Origin: Metallyticus violacea
Taxonomy: Eukaryota > Arthropoda > Insecta > Mantodea > Metallyticidae
Direction of reading: 5' to 3'
Assembly: GCA_030762175.1 (NCBI GenBank)
Contig: CM060831.1
Location: 66,260,001 to 66,324,000 of the forward strand
DNA: 64,000 nt
Part shown: positions 11,314-25,415 of the stretch, one piece after another
Position numbering within the stretch: the first letter of the stretch is position 1
How the letters are laid out: each line of letters begins with the position of its first letter
Position numbers and translations under genes: made by a program
Notes under the pieces: generated by a model
The model's input: the letters and a program-made list of their open reading frames with translations, nothing else
Database searches by the model: none
Told to the model about the DNA's origin: nothing

Positions 11314-14300
11314 TATGCCGCAGTAAAGTATAGGCACATATGCCAATAGACTGTTTGTGCTTGTTTTGTGTGCTCTTTCGTTTAACCCTGAGATGATAAC
11401 CAAGGGAGTAGGAGCAGGACATTAGATGTCATAGATTTGTATAATAACCCTGCCGTCGCTTGAACATATTCTATAATTTCAATGAAATAATAGCTGGGCT
11501 ATGACGAATTCCTATTGCGAGTATGGGAAGAATTTTTACAGACCTATTAAAAATATGCGAGCAACAATTTTTTTTAATTAGAAAACTTAAGTTAGCACAT
11601 TATTTAAATTATTTCAAATGTCGTATGTGCGGATAGCTACTCCTAAAACTGCTCATAAATATAGAGCACTTAGTTTTAAATCTTGTCCGCTGCGTGGCGT
11701 TTTACGTCTGGGCTACTAGATATGCAGAGCGAGCGGCGCCCGTACTTCAACTCCGTTTTTTCCCTTCCCTTTGCCATGTTCTTGGTTATCTCTTTTTTAA
11801 TATTTTCCTCGCCTGTCTCGCGATATATATATTGTATGCAATTTATTGAGTAATTGGCTTATTGTCTGGTTTATTCATCCTATTGTTCACCAATCTGAAT
11901 CTACTGAATCACTGCGAAACAACAACAGAAGAAAACAAGTACGGGTCTAACAGAGGTAAAATATTTGGCAGCAAAAGTACTGCAAAAATTAGCATAATAA
12001 CGAGGATTTTGGAATGGAAAGGAAAAACATGAGCAATATAATTAAAAAGAACCCTGTTTAGCCGAGGGGACATAATCTATAAGGTAGGACATATTGTGCC
12101 AATATTTCCGCCTATTAATCAATTTTATTTTCCTCTTTCCCATTCCTCAATTCGCTAGCCGCTATTTGGTTAAACCCTGGCCTTTCCCTGCTGGCCCGAA
12201 GAACGCCGCAGTAACGAACATTGATGGTATTGGCTGTGCGACATCATCCGTCCCATGTTTATAACTTCTGCTCTTTCACTTCAAGCTTGATTTAGTTCTA
12301 GAACCTCCGGAAATGTCATTCATCCTGGCATTGACTTTATCTTATTTGCTAGCTATAATTATAATTAAATAATTCTTCGGCAATGGCTACTTGTGCTTAC
12401 GATTACATCAAGTTTTGTTAGACTGGGGCCAAATTTAATTGTGACCCCATTAATCCAGAATCTAGGTAAGGTAATTATATATTATATGAATATTAAATAT
12501 TTAAAAATATTATGTTTATGACGGAAATAACAGTTTTCCCAGGTATGAACAGAAATATTTTTCATTTCTTAGTACATTCAATGATGGAAAATTGCATTTT
12601 TATAGAAATTTGCTTCTTAAAGGCAACCGCAGACACTTATCTACATTAAATTTACAATTAATTATATCAAACAGTTTATAATTCATTGGTTATGCATTGG
12701 AATCACCGCGTTTCACTGTCTTTATTTAAAGCGTGTAAAACATGAAATATTTGCAGTTTTCTAATGGTCCTATGTTGTTTAAAACGGGATCATTTTGGGA
12801 GTGATTTTAATTATTAAAATAAATCAAAGATAAATGCTACAACTTTTCTTGCTCCTGTTTAAAAAGATAATTTACCTTTTCCAGGTCAAATGCTAAGTGT
12901 CATCTTTCAGCATGTTTCCAAAAGCAAATATAATGCTGTGACATTAACTACCAAATTAACTCGTACATAACTGAACTCTTTTGTTAGTAGCTACTTAGGT
13001 TCGAGCTGAACTCAATTGAAAAGCTACAGGTTTTAGAAAACGGAATAGACCGCGTCATGTGTAATAACACGAGACGTAAAAGTGCCTCATTAGCGGACAA
13101 GTTTTATATCTACATTCCGGCATTTTGTAATTTGTATATTCTGAACCTAAAAATGTCTGATCATTAAAGGGAAACCAGACTTTGATCCAAATGTTAAATA
13201 GGCAGGAAAATAGTCGTGGCGAACCACCTATATTGAAGCTTAAAAATATTATAGACATATAATTTCTTAATGCATTGTTGCCTAAATTTCTCAAATATCC
13301 ACACGTTTGAACATTTACATTAAAATGTTGCAACGCTAATTGCGATTACATTTTTAATGTTGCTTAAAATCAATTATAAAAGAGATTTATTATCAAAAAT
13401 GTTATTGTACTACTACTAATAAATATTGACAAATATTATTAAGACCTTTAAGCATAATTATTAAATCTTCAGTCTCACAGTTTTGTGAGTAGTCCACATA
13501 CATTATTGATAACAATGGTGTAACTAAAAAATTAAATTATCCAAGGTCTTTCACTTCGTATGTGGATGTTGGAGTTTTGTCATCATATGTTGAACTGTAC
13601 TTTGAATATTTTGTCAGCTGGTTATATCAGTGAACATTATAGTTAACAATGTCAACATTACAATGGTGTAAATGCTCAATAGCAATGTTTTATCAGTAGT
13701 TGGTAGTCATGCCTAACCTTCGTGGTCCAAATATGACACATGCACAGTTTGTTACGAATAATGGCAAGCATGCACTTAACCGTAATAACAGTGAGGTGAT
13801 ATCAATAGTGCTGATATTCCATAATAGGCAGTACATGAGGCCGTCACGACAGTTATCGGGATGACCACCGATTTGCCTACATAAAGTAGGCGACCTCCTA
13901 GATAAATAAACGGGTGGGTATACAAAACAGATGCACGCTGTCTTAAAAATACTCCCCTTGAGATGAAGTAGCCACTACAATTAATAAAACGTTTTATTTG
14001 ACCCACCAGTGATATTATTGCTGTGTGTATGCACAGCAACCTCTAGGCATGTTGGCGGCAACAACGACATTGACACTGAGGGGGTTTTTCCGTTCTAAAA
14101 CTCCTGCATTACTTTCTCATCACAAATAGTGCCAAGCATTATAATGATTACTATCTTGTTATAAGTGGTGTCCATCTGCATCCAGATATTCCTGGAATTT
14201 TCAATGAAATTTCAATTAACACGCATTCCTCGTTAGAACCTTTCTTTTTCGGTTCTTAGGTTTAGTGTTTAGCGATCCCATTGTCCTAGAAGTATTAACC

Positions 14301-16532
14301 AGACATCTAACAGATTCTCTACCTAGTACACCTGTTCACATGGTTCGATTTTTTACGTATGTATCGCACATACATTATTGTCCAAACATGCCTTTTTCGG
14401 TAGGCATTCAGTGGACTAATAAGAATAATCTAATGCAATTCACACACAACACAGATGTCTTGAATAAACATTCACTTTTGAGATGCACAATGCACAAACT
14501 CTGGTCTTTACAGCTGGAACAGAAAGAAGCAACCGACACATATAAAACAGCTGATAAACGTAACCTTGAGCGGGTCATTCACCGCTAGTGCGTTACTGAA
14601 ATAATAACGAGATCGCTGCAATGAAGCGAACTAAGCATTTACGCGATCTATGGCCGGCCATAAATGGAACGCATGGTAGTATTGAATTTATTCAATTCAG
14701 ATTGAAAAAGAAATTATTTTCTTTCATGAAATATCGCGTGTTATTAACAACTGAATGGCTATAGTGAGCAAAATTCGCATTAAAATATTTTGTTTATATC
14801 TGCTAAAACTGAGGAATTGTGCAATGGCCACTAAAATTTAGAACCTTTCTATTCCCCTGTTTTAATTTCCCTTAACGTTTTTCATATTTTTATCGATCGC
14901 ACTTTGTAACATTTTCAAGATTTTCAAACACGTTTCTGAGTTCACTGCTATCTCTTGGGGTAGCATCTGCGCAAATAAGAATTCATTGTCGACATGCGCC
15001 GAAATTGTTTCGATCCAGATTATTCATTGTGTTTCCAATTCATATATGTACATTTTGCAGTTGTGATTCTATGAAAAATTCTTTTTTGAGAACTGTACTG
15101 AAATGCAATGGAAACTCGTTTTCATTTCGTTCCAAATTAAATATCTTAACTCCACCTCGTACTTACAGATAACTAGGTCAGGTACAATGCTGTTATTTGA
15201 GTTACGGGCTGCCTGGATGTGGCTTCTTACTGAAGAATGCAAACGCCCAACCGGAAAAAAAAAGCTAGTATTTTAATTTTGTTGTTTATATTTTTACTAA
15301 AAGTAGAAAAGTATACTCTATTTAAAACTGATAATAATAAGCACTACCTATAATGAAAATGATTCCCCTCAGTGGCAATACATTGCCTGCATCTGTGCAG
15401 GAAATTCCATTATTTCATTTTAACTGTTCTTACACAAGAACACGGAGGTTCAGAACACGTTTCTTGTCATCTCTGTAAGAATCCGTTTTCAAATATGCAA
15501 TTGTACATAAAACCCTGTTCCGTTCTTTAAGACAATATTTATGTAGTGGGGTAACTAATAAAGGATAATTAGCAAACAATTTACACACAGTGAAAATATT
15601 GAGTAGAACTACTTGCTGACTAAGCCCCCCTAAGTACAAGCTTCTACCTGTACATGCATTATACGAACTTGACTACTGGCTTGGCTTCTCCCAATGTGTG
15701 ATCGTGCTCTGTCGGCTCATAACTCATTCTCACTATATGAAAATTCCGCCTGAGGCTATGCCGCTGCATTTCTACAACCTTAGCAGAAGTTTTTCCTCAT
15801 GGTTAGTGCAACTTCAACTTATCCATGTATTAAAGTATGTCACTATCTCTAGTAATACGTGTAATTGAGAAAGCTATACAAAAATAACAACATGAACTGC
15901 TATAATGTCCAATTTAAAGCTCTTACTCATGGCAAACTCTCTTTCTCAAGTTACCCGCATCACTGGTACACAGTACCGTGTTCTGCCGCTTACGGTCAAC
16001 ATCGAAACTGATCTTCAGATAAATAGTTATATTATATACAATTTTAAGTTGGTTTTTTGTCTAATTTAGCGTTATTTGCCGCCAACACTTCACCGTTACC
16101 GGAACTTTAACAGTCATTAGATTATTCATTTAAATATAGTTTAAGTTACAATAACTCTGAAAAAAATAAACATACATTAATATTAATTAACACTATGATA
16201 TAAGATTTTCTTCCCTTGCGTAATTCTGTATTGCAATTCTATTTGTAATTCTGTATTGCAATTCTACTTCTCAATAGAGACCGAGCGTTAAAACCCCTTC
16301 TCACTCTTTGTTAAGCTTCCTTATCCTCTTTCATGCCATTCCCTCATTCTTTATTCTGACCATAAAGCTCGCATGGCGTACTAGGCTTTGCTCGTGCATA
16401 TTTTCCGCATTAAAAATTCTAATTACTGTTTGTATTTCAAATTCGACGGGCTGTTCTATTGACTTCTATGTGATAAATGCAAAGTAGGAACTATAACACA
16501 TGACCGTAATCGCATAAAATGGCGCCAGTATC
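11314..16532. other. Long AT-rich non-coding stretch, no recognised gene
   Basis: Over 5 kb with no recognisable element. Frames of 87-107 codons occur at 13776-14039 (minus) and 14265-14588 (plus), but neither shows a known domain and both contain repeated hydrophobic or low-complexity runs. A minus-strand segment at 13055-13335 has faint similarity to the sequence antisense to the LINE ends at 31796-32681 and 53573-54366, too weak to call. Mildly GC-richer patches occur near 11650-11760 and 12120-12260. Confidence 0.5.
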
Positions 16533-17183
16533 TTGATACAGGAACGGAACAAAAGAATGGCGCATACCGAACTCTGTTATTTCACGCGTCTCTCGTATGC
16601 AAATGATACTGGTGTTTCCCGGCGTGCTTCGTATTTTATTTTTCTAAAATGCACGGAAAGAGCAACAAAACATTTGGTAACAGGAGAAAATGCCACTTTC
16701 AAAATGTTCCATCCAAAAGGAATGAAAAAAATTAGGAACGTCAATAAAGCGAAAAGAGAAGTCACACATACTGCTCCCCAAAGAGTAATCAGGTGATGGA
16801 GAAACAAATGAATTTACTGTACCCTTGTGATGACTGTGCAATTTGTTACCTCAGCGCGTTGAAAAGCATTGCATTACAACAGGAATAAACCAGCAACAGG
16901 TATGACAGTGTGGGCAGGTCTGCGTGCAGTGATTGCTTTGTTGAGGTTCCGTGGGAAGGGGTTCTATCACGGAATTGGGTCGTGTACCTGGATCAGACGA
17001 CAATCAATATCGCATACTTACCGACGCAGCTGCATAAAAGGGCCGCTCTGCAACCTTGTCACAGTACATCCTGACCTAAAAACTCCAGTTCTATGCGCAT
17101 TTTCACTAACTGCTTCAAAAGTTCATACACAGTGCGGAAGTAAACAAACGAAAATATATTGGTACCCTTATAACTACACTTGA
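16533..17183 (+). other. Two successive unexplained frames, possible decayed transposase
   Basis: Frames at 16533-16796 and 16869-17183 lie in the same general direction. The second contains TGMTVWAGLRA, which recalls the 'VTVWAGI/VNVWCGL' strand of Tc1/mariner transposases near the second catalytic acid. The following residues do not sustain the match, and no inverted repeats were found. This is a weak suggestion only. Confidence 0.2.
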
Positions 17184-17864
17184 AAACGCAAAACAAAAAA
17201 TTAGGATGCTGTCAAAGCGAAAGGTTAATATTATTGGTTAATTATTCGTTTATTAGTAATGATACAATAGTTTTTGAACATTTCTGATTGTGTATCTTAA
17301 AAAGTAAGTATATTTTAATCACCTATAGATAATTTAATTACATGTTTATCGCATAAATGTCGTTCAAATGAAATATGATTTATATTAGCAGAATAAGAAT
17401 GTGCCAAATGTTACTATTTATTGTAAAACCTGTTGGGAAGAAGTGTACAAATAATTAAAATTAAGTTGTGAACTATTGCTTGATACATTGTTATTAAATA
17501 GGGTTCCTTCGGCGTACAAACATTTCTGATGATGAACTGAGACACTTAAGCTATGGGTTTATGGTAAGAGATTCTACTAAGACGCTTCCCCACTCTAGAT
17601 AGAAAGTTGCATTCTCCGGAACCGATCATGGATGTAGCAGGTGGTGGTACAAATCTTTTCCTCTTTGTATGATGCAACAGTTTCTTCCAGTCTCCCAATC
17701 TGACGACCCTCAGTTTTATCTTTGACAAATGGCAATGGGAAAAAGCCACAATGAGACAAATTTAGATATATGGTGTGTGATTCACCAGATCACTCCCGAT
17801 TCTAGCAGAAATTCCATTGTTTATAATGAGGTGTGTATAGATAAATGCGTCATTCGTGAATATA
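17184..17864. other. AT-rich non-coding stretch
   Basis: Nothing recognised between the unexplained frames and the mariner element that begins at 17865. Confidence 0.5.
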
Positions 17865-19113
17865 CGAGGTTAGGTCCATAAATTTCCGGCCTAACCATTT
17901 TCTAGGTATGATAAAGACAAAAACTATGTTTCACTTTTCAGTATGGTTACCCTTTAGTGCAATACACTTCTCACATCTTTGAATTAACATTTCAATCCCC
18001 CCTCCCTCAAATAGAGAAATCTTGTCTGCAAAATGAGCATAGTCAACATTCATTACTTCTTCGTCACACTTAAATTTCCTTCCTCGAAGGTCCTTCTTAA
18101 GTTTTGAGAAGAGGAAATAGTCACCCGGAGCTATATTTGCGCTGTAGGGTGGATGGTCGATCTCCTGAAGCCACATTTCTTCGTAGCTTCCTTTGCAACA
18201 AGAGCTGTGTGCACAGGCATGTTGTCGTGAAGAAGACGCACACCACCATTCAGCTTTCCTGACCTTTTCTCTTTGATGGAAGCACATAGTCTGTGCAGTG
18301 GGCTAGGATAGTACTCCCCATTGAATACTCTCCTTGAAGTCAATGAAGAGTATTCCTTCACAGTCCCAAAAATTGTGACTATGACCTTTCTGGTTGACTG
18401 AGTGACCTTCTTTAGAGGCGATTCTTCGACAGGTTTACGCTACTCCATTGATTCTCTTTTAGACATGGGATCATTGTAGAGGATCATAGTTTAATCTCCT
18501 GTAAAAACGATTTGCAGAACTTCTCTCTCGTTGTCACGGCAGAGTTCCAAAAATACCTGACAACAGATGACTCGTTGCTGCTTTTGGACTGAGGAAAGAA
18601 ATCTAGGCACCCATCTTGCACTAACCTTATTAATGTTTAAATATTCATGAATAATTCGAAGGACTGTTGTTTTAGAAACGTCCAACCTAGCTGCTATTTC
18701 TGTAACTTTGAGCCACCGATCTTCCACAATTTCTCCTTCCACAAGAGCGAGGTTTTCAGGAGTGAGCACCTCCAAGGGCCGACCTGGACGCTCTTTGTCT
18801 TCAATGCTTTGTCCATCCATTCGAAAAAGTGTGGCCCATTCCTTTACGGTATAATATGAGGGGGTTGCTTCTCCATATACACCGTTCAAGCGCTTTTTAA
18901 TTTCATTTGGAGTAAGTCCTTTTGTGAAGAACTTAATAACAGCTCGAAACTCGATTTTGAACATGTCACACTCTTCTACACATGTAGAACAACTTTATAC
19001 AACTATATCTGAACAACTGGACACAGCGGAGCAGAAGTTACAGCTACAATTATTTACTAAACAGATATAACACCAGATGAGGATTTTGCCGGAAACTTTT
19101 GGACCCTCCCTCG
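17865..19113 (-). mobile_element. Full-length mariner element, copy 1 of a three-copy family
   Basis: A 1249-bp element, the typical size of a mariner, with roughly 26-bp imperfect inverted repeats. The left end reads CGAGGTTAGGTCCATAAATT and the right end, reverse-complemented, CGAGGGAGGGTCCAAAAGTT, both continuing into TCCGGC. TA flanks both ends (17863-17864 and 19114-19115), matching the TA target duplication of the superfamily. It carries a transposase on the minus strand, inactivated by a nonsense codon and frameshifts. The same family recurs at 44676-46190 and 55655-56365. Confidence 0.95.
17931..18964 (-). pseudogene. mariner transposase (DD34D type), inactivated
   Basis: The first frame (18964-18491, 157 residues) starts MFKIEFRAVIKFFTKGLTPN and contains the paired helix-turn-helix DNA-binding region, ending ...VFTGD. 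The stop codon replaces the glutamate that normally follows the first catalytic aspartate in the TGDE motif. Further on, separate frames hold GVRLLHDNMPVHTALVAK (second catalytic Asp in HDN) and HPPYSANIAPGDYFLF (third Asp, about 34 residues on), which together mark the mariner DD34D triad. At least one stop and two frame changes separate them. The C-terminus ends near 17931. Intact mariner transposases are about 345 residues. The enzyme is dead here. Confidence 0.9.
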
Positions 19114-19883
19114 TAGCATTATTTTTCATGCACTGGGTCAGTACTAACAGCGATAATATAGAGAACAATAATTGGACATTATGAAAAATATATAGACGGG
19201 GCCAGAAAAGTCAAAATAATTTTTGTCTACAGGTTCAAGTTTCCATTGTGTTTATCATTATTTCAGTGGATACACTAATACATTTGTTCTACTTAAAATA
19301 ATTAATTTGCTCCAAAACAAGCTATATATTTTAGGTTTACTTACTATCAAGACGAACGCCTTTATTCCTTAAGGCCAAAGTAATGCTAATATTTCTTGAT
19401 TATCGAAAATATTCTTCTAAAATTTATTTTTCACTTCACAGTAACCAAGAGGGGAAAAAGGGAAATATAAATAAACCTTTTGAACTCCCAGTAAGGATAC
19501 AACTTTAGTACCGTGTAAACAAAATAGGAACATGCAATGCAGTTTGCCAATTGATTCCAAAGTTGTGACCACGTTGAAATCTTTTTCCCCCTCGTCCCTC
19601 GAACGCCACTCTATTGCCAGTATCTGATCCTCAGCTTGCCCTGGATTTCCAGCAGAAAGTAAAGCCGTGTATCGGTTACTCGGTTAAGTTATCGGGAACA
19701 TAGTTATCTCACAGCAACTGCTGTGTTTTTGCTTTAATCCTCTACTCCTAACGCTGTTAAGATATACTGCAGATCAATACTGGAAAAAGGATAAAACTGA
19801 CAAACATTTTGCAGGTTGGAGAAGATTTTCAAAAGGGAAAATGTCTGTATTTATTTAACCGTTAGTAATTTAAATGCTCAACC
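19114..19883. other. AT-rich non-coding stretch
   Basis: No gene or repeat recognised; a mildly GC-richer patch lies near 19590-19700. Confidence 0.5.
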
Positions 19884-20150
19884 GCTACCATGGTCTAGTG
19901 GTTGGCGTTTCTGACTGCTGAGCGGGAGGACCCGGGTTCCAATACCTACTTAGAAATGTTTCTAAATTAGGGAGGTTTGGAACGGGGTCCTCCCAGCCTC
20001 ATGAGAATAATAATTGGAGAGTCACATGCCCCCTGCAACACTGCCCTCTATTAATGAAGTCGTAAGACAGACGTAGAGGAAGCAGAGGTTATTGCGGCAG
20101 ACCATCTCGGGTTGTAGCCCATACAAAAAGATGAATTTAATTGTTAGGCT
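19884..20150 (+). mobile_element. tRNA-derived SINE, family 3
   Basis: The head (about 19884-19955) has a strong A-box-like TGGTCTAGTGGTTGGCG and a B-box-like GGGTTCCAATACC. The body of about 190 bp contains GGAACGGGGTCCTCCC and a CATCTCGGGTTGTAGCCC segment near the 3' end. Its body does not resemble SINE families 1 or 2. This is the only copy in the window. The 3' boundary is uncertain. Confidence 0.65.
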
Positions 20151-22216
20151 GTGCCAGCTATAAGACTTAAAAGCAAACAAAAATGTTATTTTTCTGTTTT
20201 CTTCTAATTGTGTATAACGTATTTGAAATTACAAAATACAGCAAACTTGGTATAAGTTTCTGTTGATTCACGTGTTTGGTAAGCGTTTTTAAAAACTGTT
20301 CATAGACCAATAATATTCTGGCAATGAAAATTCGTATTATGTGATAAAGGTTATCAACTATATAAAAGCCTTGTCGGAAATTCCCTTCCATTCCATTTTT
20401 ACTTCTTTTAGTAAACGTATCGTTTTGTATCATTACACCCATGTCAAAAAATGACCTGACATTTACATTTGGTTCAGGAAATCTCCAAATTTAGCACTAG
20501 TAGAGGTTATTCCCAACTTCCAAATGATTCCTTCTGTACATTTTGAGCAAACACGAAATCAGTAAATTGTGAAATAACCGTTATTCAGAAGATAAATGCA
20601 TAAAAAGTGATTTATTTAAAATCTCGAAAAATTCAAAAGAAAAGGCATAACAAAATGTCTCCACCAAAGGGCACCGTTACCTGCCTTGGAACAGAAATCA
20701 CAGATGGTTTGAATGCTTGCAATGAAGATAAAAGGTGGACTTCTAAGGATACTCGCTAGAAATATAAAGAATTTTCAAAGTAAGTTATGCATTTACTATG
20801 TACAGAAAATCAGAATTTGAGATCGTACAAAATGCGACTGTTTTGAGATAAATACAACAAAATGGAGTTGGATTAATAAGTAACATAATTAAATAAATAG
20901 CCTGCTTTATGTGAAAGCGTTAATTTTCAAAAAAAAAATTATTTTTAAATCACTGTCAATCTATTTTATATTCTGCCTATAGAAATAAAATATCAAGAAG
21001 CGTTGAGGCTGTTATTAATTGATTTATTATAATGCCATATATCATGACGTTATGTTAGAAGGTTATACTTATGGAGGTTATTTAGTTCGTTTGTCTTTTT
21101 TATTGTTAGCAAAAATGGACTCCGTAAAAAAAAAAAATTATCTCAAGGGGAAATATTTTAATGTTAACTAATACCTAGGAAATATTTTGACTAGAAGAAA
21201 TACGACAGATTTATAAATTAGGTGAACGCAAAAATATCAACTATATTTAGTGTTGGTAGGTATTTCATAGCTAATATTAATGTATTAACTTTCTGTTGAT
21301 TCTATATTATGCGTTCTGCAATAAATATGAATGATTTATTTTGTTTTCAGTAAGAAATAAATTGTATCCTTAATATTATCGTAAAATAATATCACTTGAT
21401 AACAACGGTATAGAAAAGAATATTATTTAATAACGAAAATGTTACTATGGTAATTTTAAGCAAATGTTGGCATTTTGTAACATTTTGACCAACAATAGAG
21501 AATGTTTATAACACAAACCGATATATAATAGCATTTATATGTAAATGTAATTTATTAAAAAACAACGCGAGTAATAAAACTGTTATAATATTTGCATGCC
21601 GAAACAGAATGTATTTACAGCTTTCTATCTCAACTCAACTCAATGCATTTTTAAACTGAATTGGTTTAGTGATACAAGAGCGAAATATATTTTATATTTC
21701 CTCCCAGATGAGAGGTAATTCTCATTTCTCATTTACAAGGCAGGATTATACTTTTAGACTTTCTGATTTTCTACCAATACTACTTTACATACTAAATTGA
21801 CAAATAAGGGGGGGGGGGAAACGTGTTTGAAAACATTCAAATCATTACGAAATGGAAAATTTCGTCATAGTTTGAACTAAAATTCTCGTTATTACATGAA
21901 AAAAATAAAAAATAGTTGAAAGTATTTTTCCTGAAATACTTCATTACACACGTATGAGTTTATATTCAATATATTTTCCGGAGAGATGAGGTCGAGAGGC
22001 CGCGTTAAAAGCAAAACGCAAACACTGTGGTCTGTATATTGTGTTCTGAATTTCATTATTTACACCACCTCCCCTTCTTGGCACGCTCTATCTCCCCATA
22101 AAAGTTATCCAGTGTTTTTCTAGTCGTGCTAATATTCAGACCTATTCTGAGGCAGTTCATTTTTGCGACTCAGCAGGCTAGACACTGTCACGGGAGGCTG
22201 AGGGCATTATGATATG
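20151..22216. other. AT-rich non-coding stretch
   Basis: No gene recognised. It includes a G run of 11 bases at 21808-21818 and several A-rich runs. The frame at 20167-20442 (minus) is low-complexity and unsupported. Confidence 0.5.
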
Positions 22217-22310
22217 GACTCGTCCTTCTCGAGGTTTTTCCAGGTTTACCTCAGCCCTCATAAATGGCTAATGCCGGGTAGTTGCCCTTGTTTTGAGATA
22301 AAACCGTCAC
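22217..22310 (+). mobile_element. SINE family 2, body fragment
   Basis: The segment TTTTTCCAGGTTTACCTCAG followed by CCTCATAAATGGC and ATGCCGGGTA matches the body of the complete family-2 copy at 25416-25690 (TTTTTGCAGGTTTTCCTCAG, CCTCATAACTGGC, ATGCCGGGTA). No tRNA-like head precedes it, so it is a 5'-truncated fragment. Confidence 0.65.
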
Positions 22311-25300
22311 TTATTACAATAGGATTGTAACAATACTATACCTTACAATGCATTATATTTTCAGCATACCTATACTAAGCGAATGAAATTCGCTCATTTC
22401 TATTTAGTCGCAATTGTCTCGTGTTTCATTCTTGGTACACATTATTAATGTTGTTACGCTTGCCATTGGTTGATTCACTTGGTATTACAATTTTCTTATC
22501 TGTAGTTAAATCTTACCATATTCTTGGCTATATATGTACTCCTTTGAACGTTACATTTATATTATTAAGTATTGTCATAAAGGCCAACAAACAAACATTA
22601 AGACATACATTGTAATAGCCCTTATCAGATAACGTGAAATATATACAAATGAGCTTGCTAAATTTATACGATTTAAAAAGTATTGCCAACGAATACTTAT
22701 CATCTGAATTGAAAATTAAAGCCATTACCTAACATTAAATATGTGCAAATGAACTTATTAAATTAATATAATTAAAAAATATTATCAAGTAATATTTTGA
22801 GTTTCAAATCAAATATTATAGCCTTTATCTTACGTAATAACATACATAAACGAATTTTTCAAATTAATATAGCTAAATATCCGTTGCTATTAAATGTTTG
22901 CGGGTTTATATTGAGCCTTATAGCCTTTACGTAATACAAGCATGTATTAAAATAACATTGTCAAACAACTGCTATTATTGAGTGTTTAAGGCCGTAAGTC
23001 GGATATTTCCTGTTTAAAACAGCAGGAAAGGAACCATTTTCATTCCTATGTTCTCCTATGCCACCATGCACTGTATTGCTTTGTAAACTTTATGATTAAT
23101 TTCAAAGATTTTCATAAGCTCTGGTGCTATTTTTCCCTAGATTTTGTTGTTGTTGTTGTTCTTTGAAAGTTTCATTCCTCTGCCCAACATGATCTGGAGA
23201 AGTTGCTGTAAAAGAGAGGTACAAATTTTTTCAGTTGTTATTCGTGCTTTGAAACTATGAATGAGGCTGCAAAAACGTACCACATTCTGGAAAAGTTATT
23301 TCAACATCAGTTCCACTCTACAATTAATGACAGTAAGCTGAAGTGGGTGGACTTTTTGAAGCAGGATTTGAGAGAACTCCGGTCTCTGCAAACAATGAAC
23401 AAACCTTACCCGTTTTTCTGGTGCCTCTCTTGGATCTGTATTCTTCTGCCGCTTTTCTCTTGCATTACTTCATGAAAAGATGAATCCTTTTTCAATTTGA
23501 AACCGTGTGCATAAAACATAGGCTGTCCATTAAAACAGAAATGAAAGCAGAATTTAGTTCGTCGTGAAGCACAGTGTTTGTTAATGGATACGTAAAACTC
23601 TTCTATGTAATTGAACGCTCTGCAGTGATTGTTTTGTTTTTGTTCTACTGCTTCGATTTTATCGTTTCGTGCTACTCAATCCTTCTCTTGTTTCTGCAAT
23701 CCTGTAAACGTCAGCAAGCGAGCTTTACGCTGTGTCCACGAAAGAGAAAATAATGCCGCCGATAGGTGTGGTGCTTTTGACTAATTCTTTTAGACAGCTT
23801 GAACTAAAGTAGTGATTTCAAAGCAGATACTCAAATTATTAATATTATTTTGAAACACTCAACACTAGGAAATTTAAAATGCAACGCGATGATTATTAAT
23901 ATATTTAAGCGGACACAAATTAGATATTTTATAATGTATAATTTAATTTTGACATTCTTCAAGCTATAATGGAATTAGTGGCTCACATAATAACTATTAG
24001 AAATAAGTATACGTAAGACTTAGTGGTAATTATGATAAAAATAAATCATAATTTACGCCCCTAAATAAGTTTAAACCCTGCGTTACTGGCAGCATTATCC
24101 AGAGATATTCCTCCATGTTCCTCCTAGTGAAAAATATGCAAATTAAGTATTTCTTTAAAACAAAGAAATTATTGGAATAAATGCATTTTTGAATTATTAC
24201 TTTTTTAATAAATATTAAAGAATGCCTAACAAGTGGGATGCACGTATTAAAAGTACTTATATTTTGTTCGTAGGTTTACTATTTAAATTTTACCAAGTAA
24301 ATCTATAATGTATGCAGGTTTTAATATTTCCACCGAAATATGCATTAAACTTTTCAATACTTTCTCTTCAAATTACAAATGCTTTATCATAATATCAAAA
24401 ACTATTTACGGTTATCGAAGATACCAAACTTAGCTTCAGGATATAAACAAAACAAAACGAGAGAGTTTTATTCAAAAGACACTATTATAAAAATAAAAAT
24501 ATAAATATTAACATTAAATATATGCTAAAGCAGTGTAAATGATAGGCGTGTGGACTTTAGTTTATCATTCTCTTATGAACTTTTGTCACTTCATGATGTT
24601 TTATTTAGTTAATAAGCATTATAGTAATCGATAAGATAAAATCCGTGTAAGCCTGAAACAACAAGATGGTGCCGATGCATTTGAAACATTTGCTTTAATT
24701 TTGATATAGAGCTCTTATTAAGTAACCCCTAAACCAAAGCTGAGTACAGTGAAGCGCTTGATATTCGCAAGAATGCTGTGGTGATCTACATTGAACGTTA
24801 ATCATATTCAAAATCAATCTCTTGGAGCTTGCGTGTCCTTCTGGCAACATGATCATTCGAAATGAAAAATTGGTGTGTATAAAATGCTTAGAATTGATAT
24901 TTTATCCTATTCTCTGAGCTAACTTAAAGAATTCTCAGATTGGAGTTTGAATAGTAGAACAAAGGTGTAGTTTGTTGTGCCATTATTTATTTGAAGGAGT
25001 TCATCCTGAAAATCTAAATTTAATATTCTTAAGTTCTGCATACATATTAAAGATGTGTACTTAACTGTATGGAAATGATTAATAAATTATTGTAATTTAC
25101 TTTTGTACATTATTATAAACATAAGCAATATTTTAGTTTCTCGGTGAAATTAAATATTACCTGATGTATTATGAAACATTTGCTCTGAATAGCTTATACC
25201 AGCAGTTCTCAAACTTAGGGAAACGTCAGGTAAAAATTGTTGAAAATCCTCCTCCACAAGTTTTTTTTTTTTAGCTTTTTAATATTATGAACTTGTAGAT

Positions 25301-25330
25301 TCATTTACTATGAGGCTGTTTTGAGTCACT
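22311..25330. other. AT-rich non-coding stretch, no recognised gene
   Basis: Three kilobases with only short frames (72 codons at 23257-23475 at most) and no known motif. A (TTG)n tract lies at about 23145-23160. Confidence 0.5.
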
Positions 25331-25332
25331 GC

Positions 25333-25405
25333 ATAAGCATAGGCATTGGTTGGAATTGAAGCAACACTCCATCCCAGCAAGCCATAACTTTAACCACTAG
25401 GTCAC
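25333..25405 (-). mobile_element. tRNA-like SINE head, truncated, minus strand
   Basis: Reverse-complemented, the segment reads TCCGTGACCTAGTGGTTAAA (A-box-like) and, about 30 bases on, GCTTCAATTCCAACC (B-box-like). Only the tRNA-like head and about 20 bases beyond it remain. It sits head to head with the plus-strand family-2 SINE that starts about 10 bp away. Confidence 0.55.
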
Positions 25406-25415
25406 GGAAGCTGTT

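Noticed and set aside
13055..13335. Possible third copy of the LINE end found at 31.8 and 53.6 kb, in plus orientation
   Set aside because: Only short patches such as AAATGTTCAAAC match; no zinc-finger motif and no TTACGGCC block.
14265..14588. 107-codon plus-strand frame as a gene
   Set aside because: No known motif or splice context; kept only as a note in the surrounding stretch.
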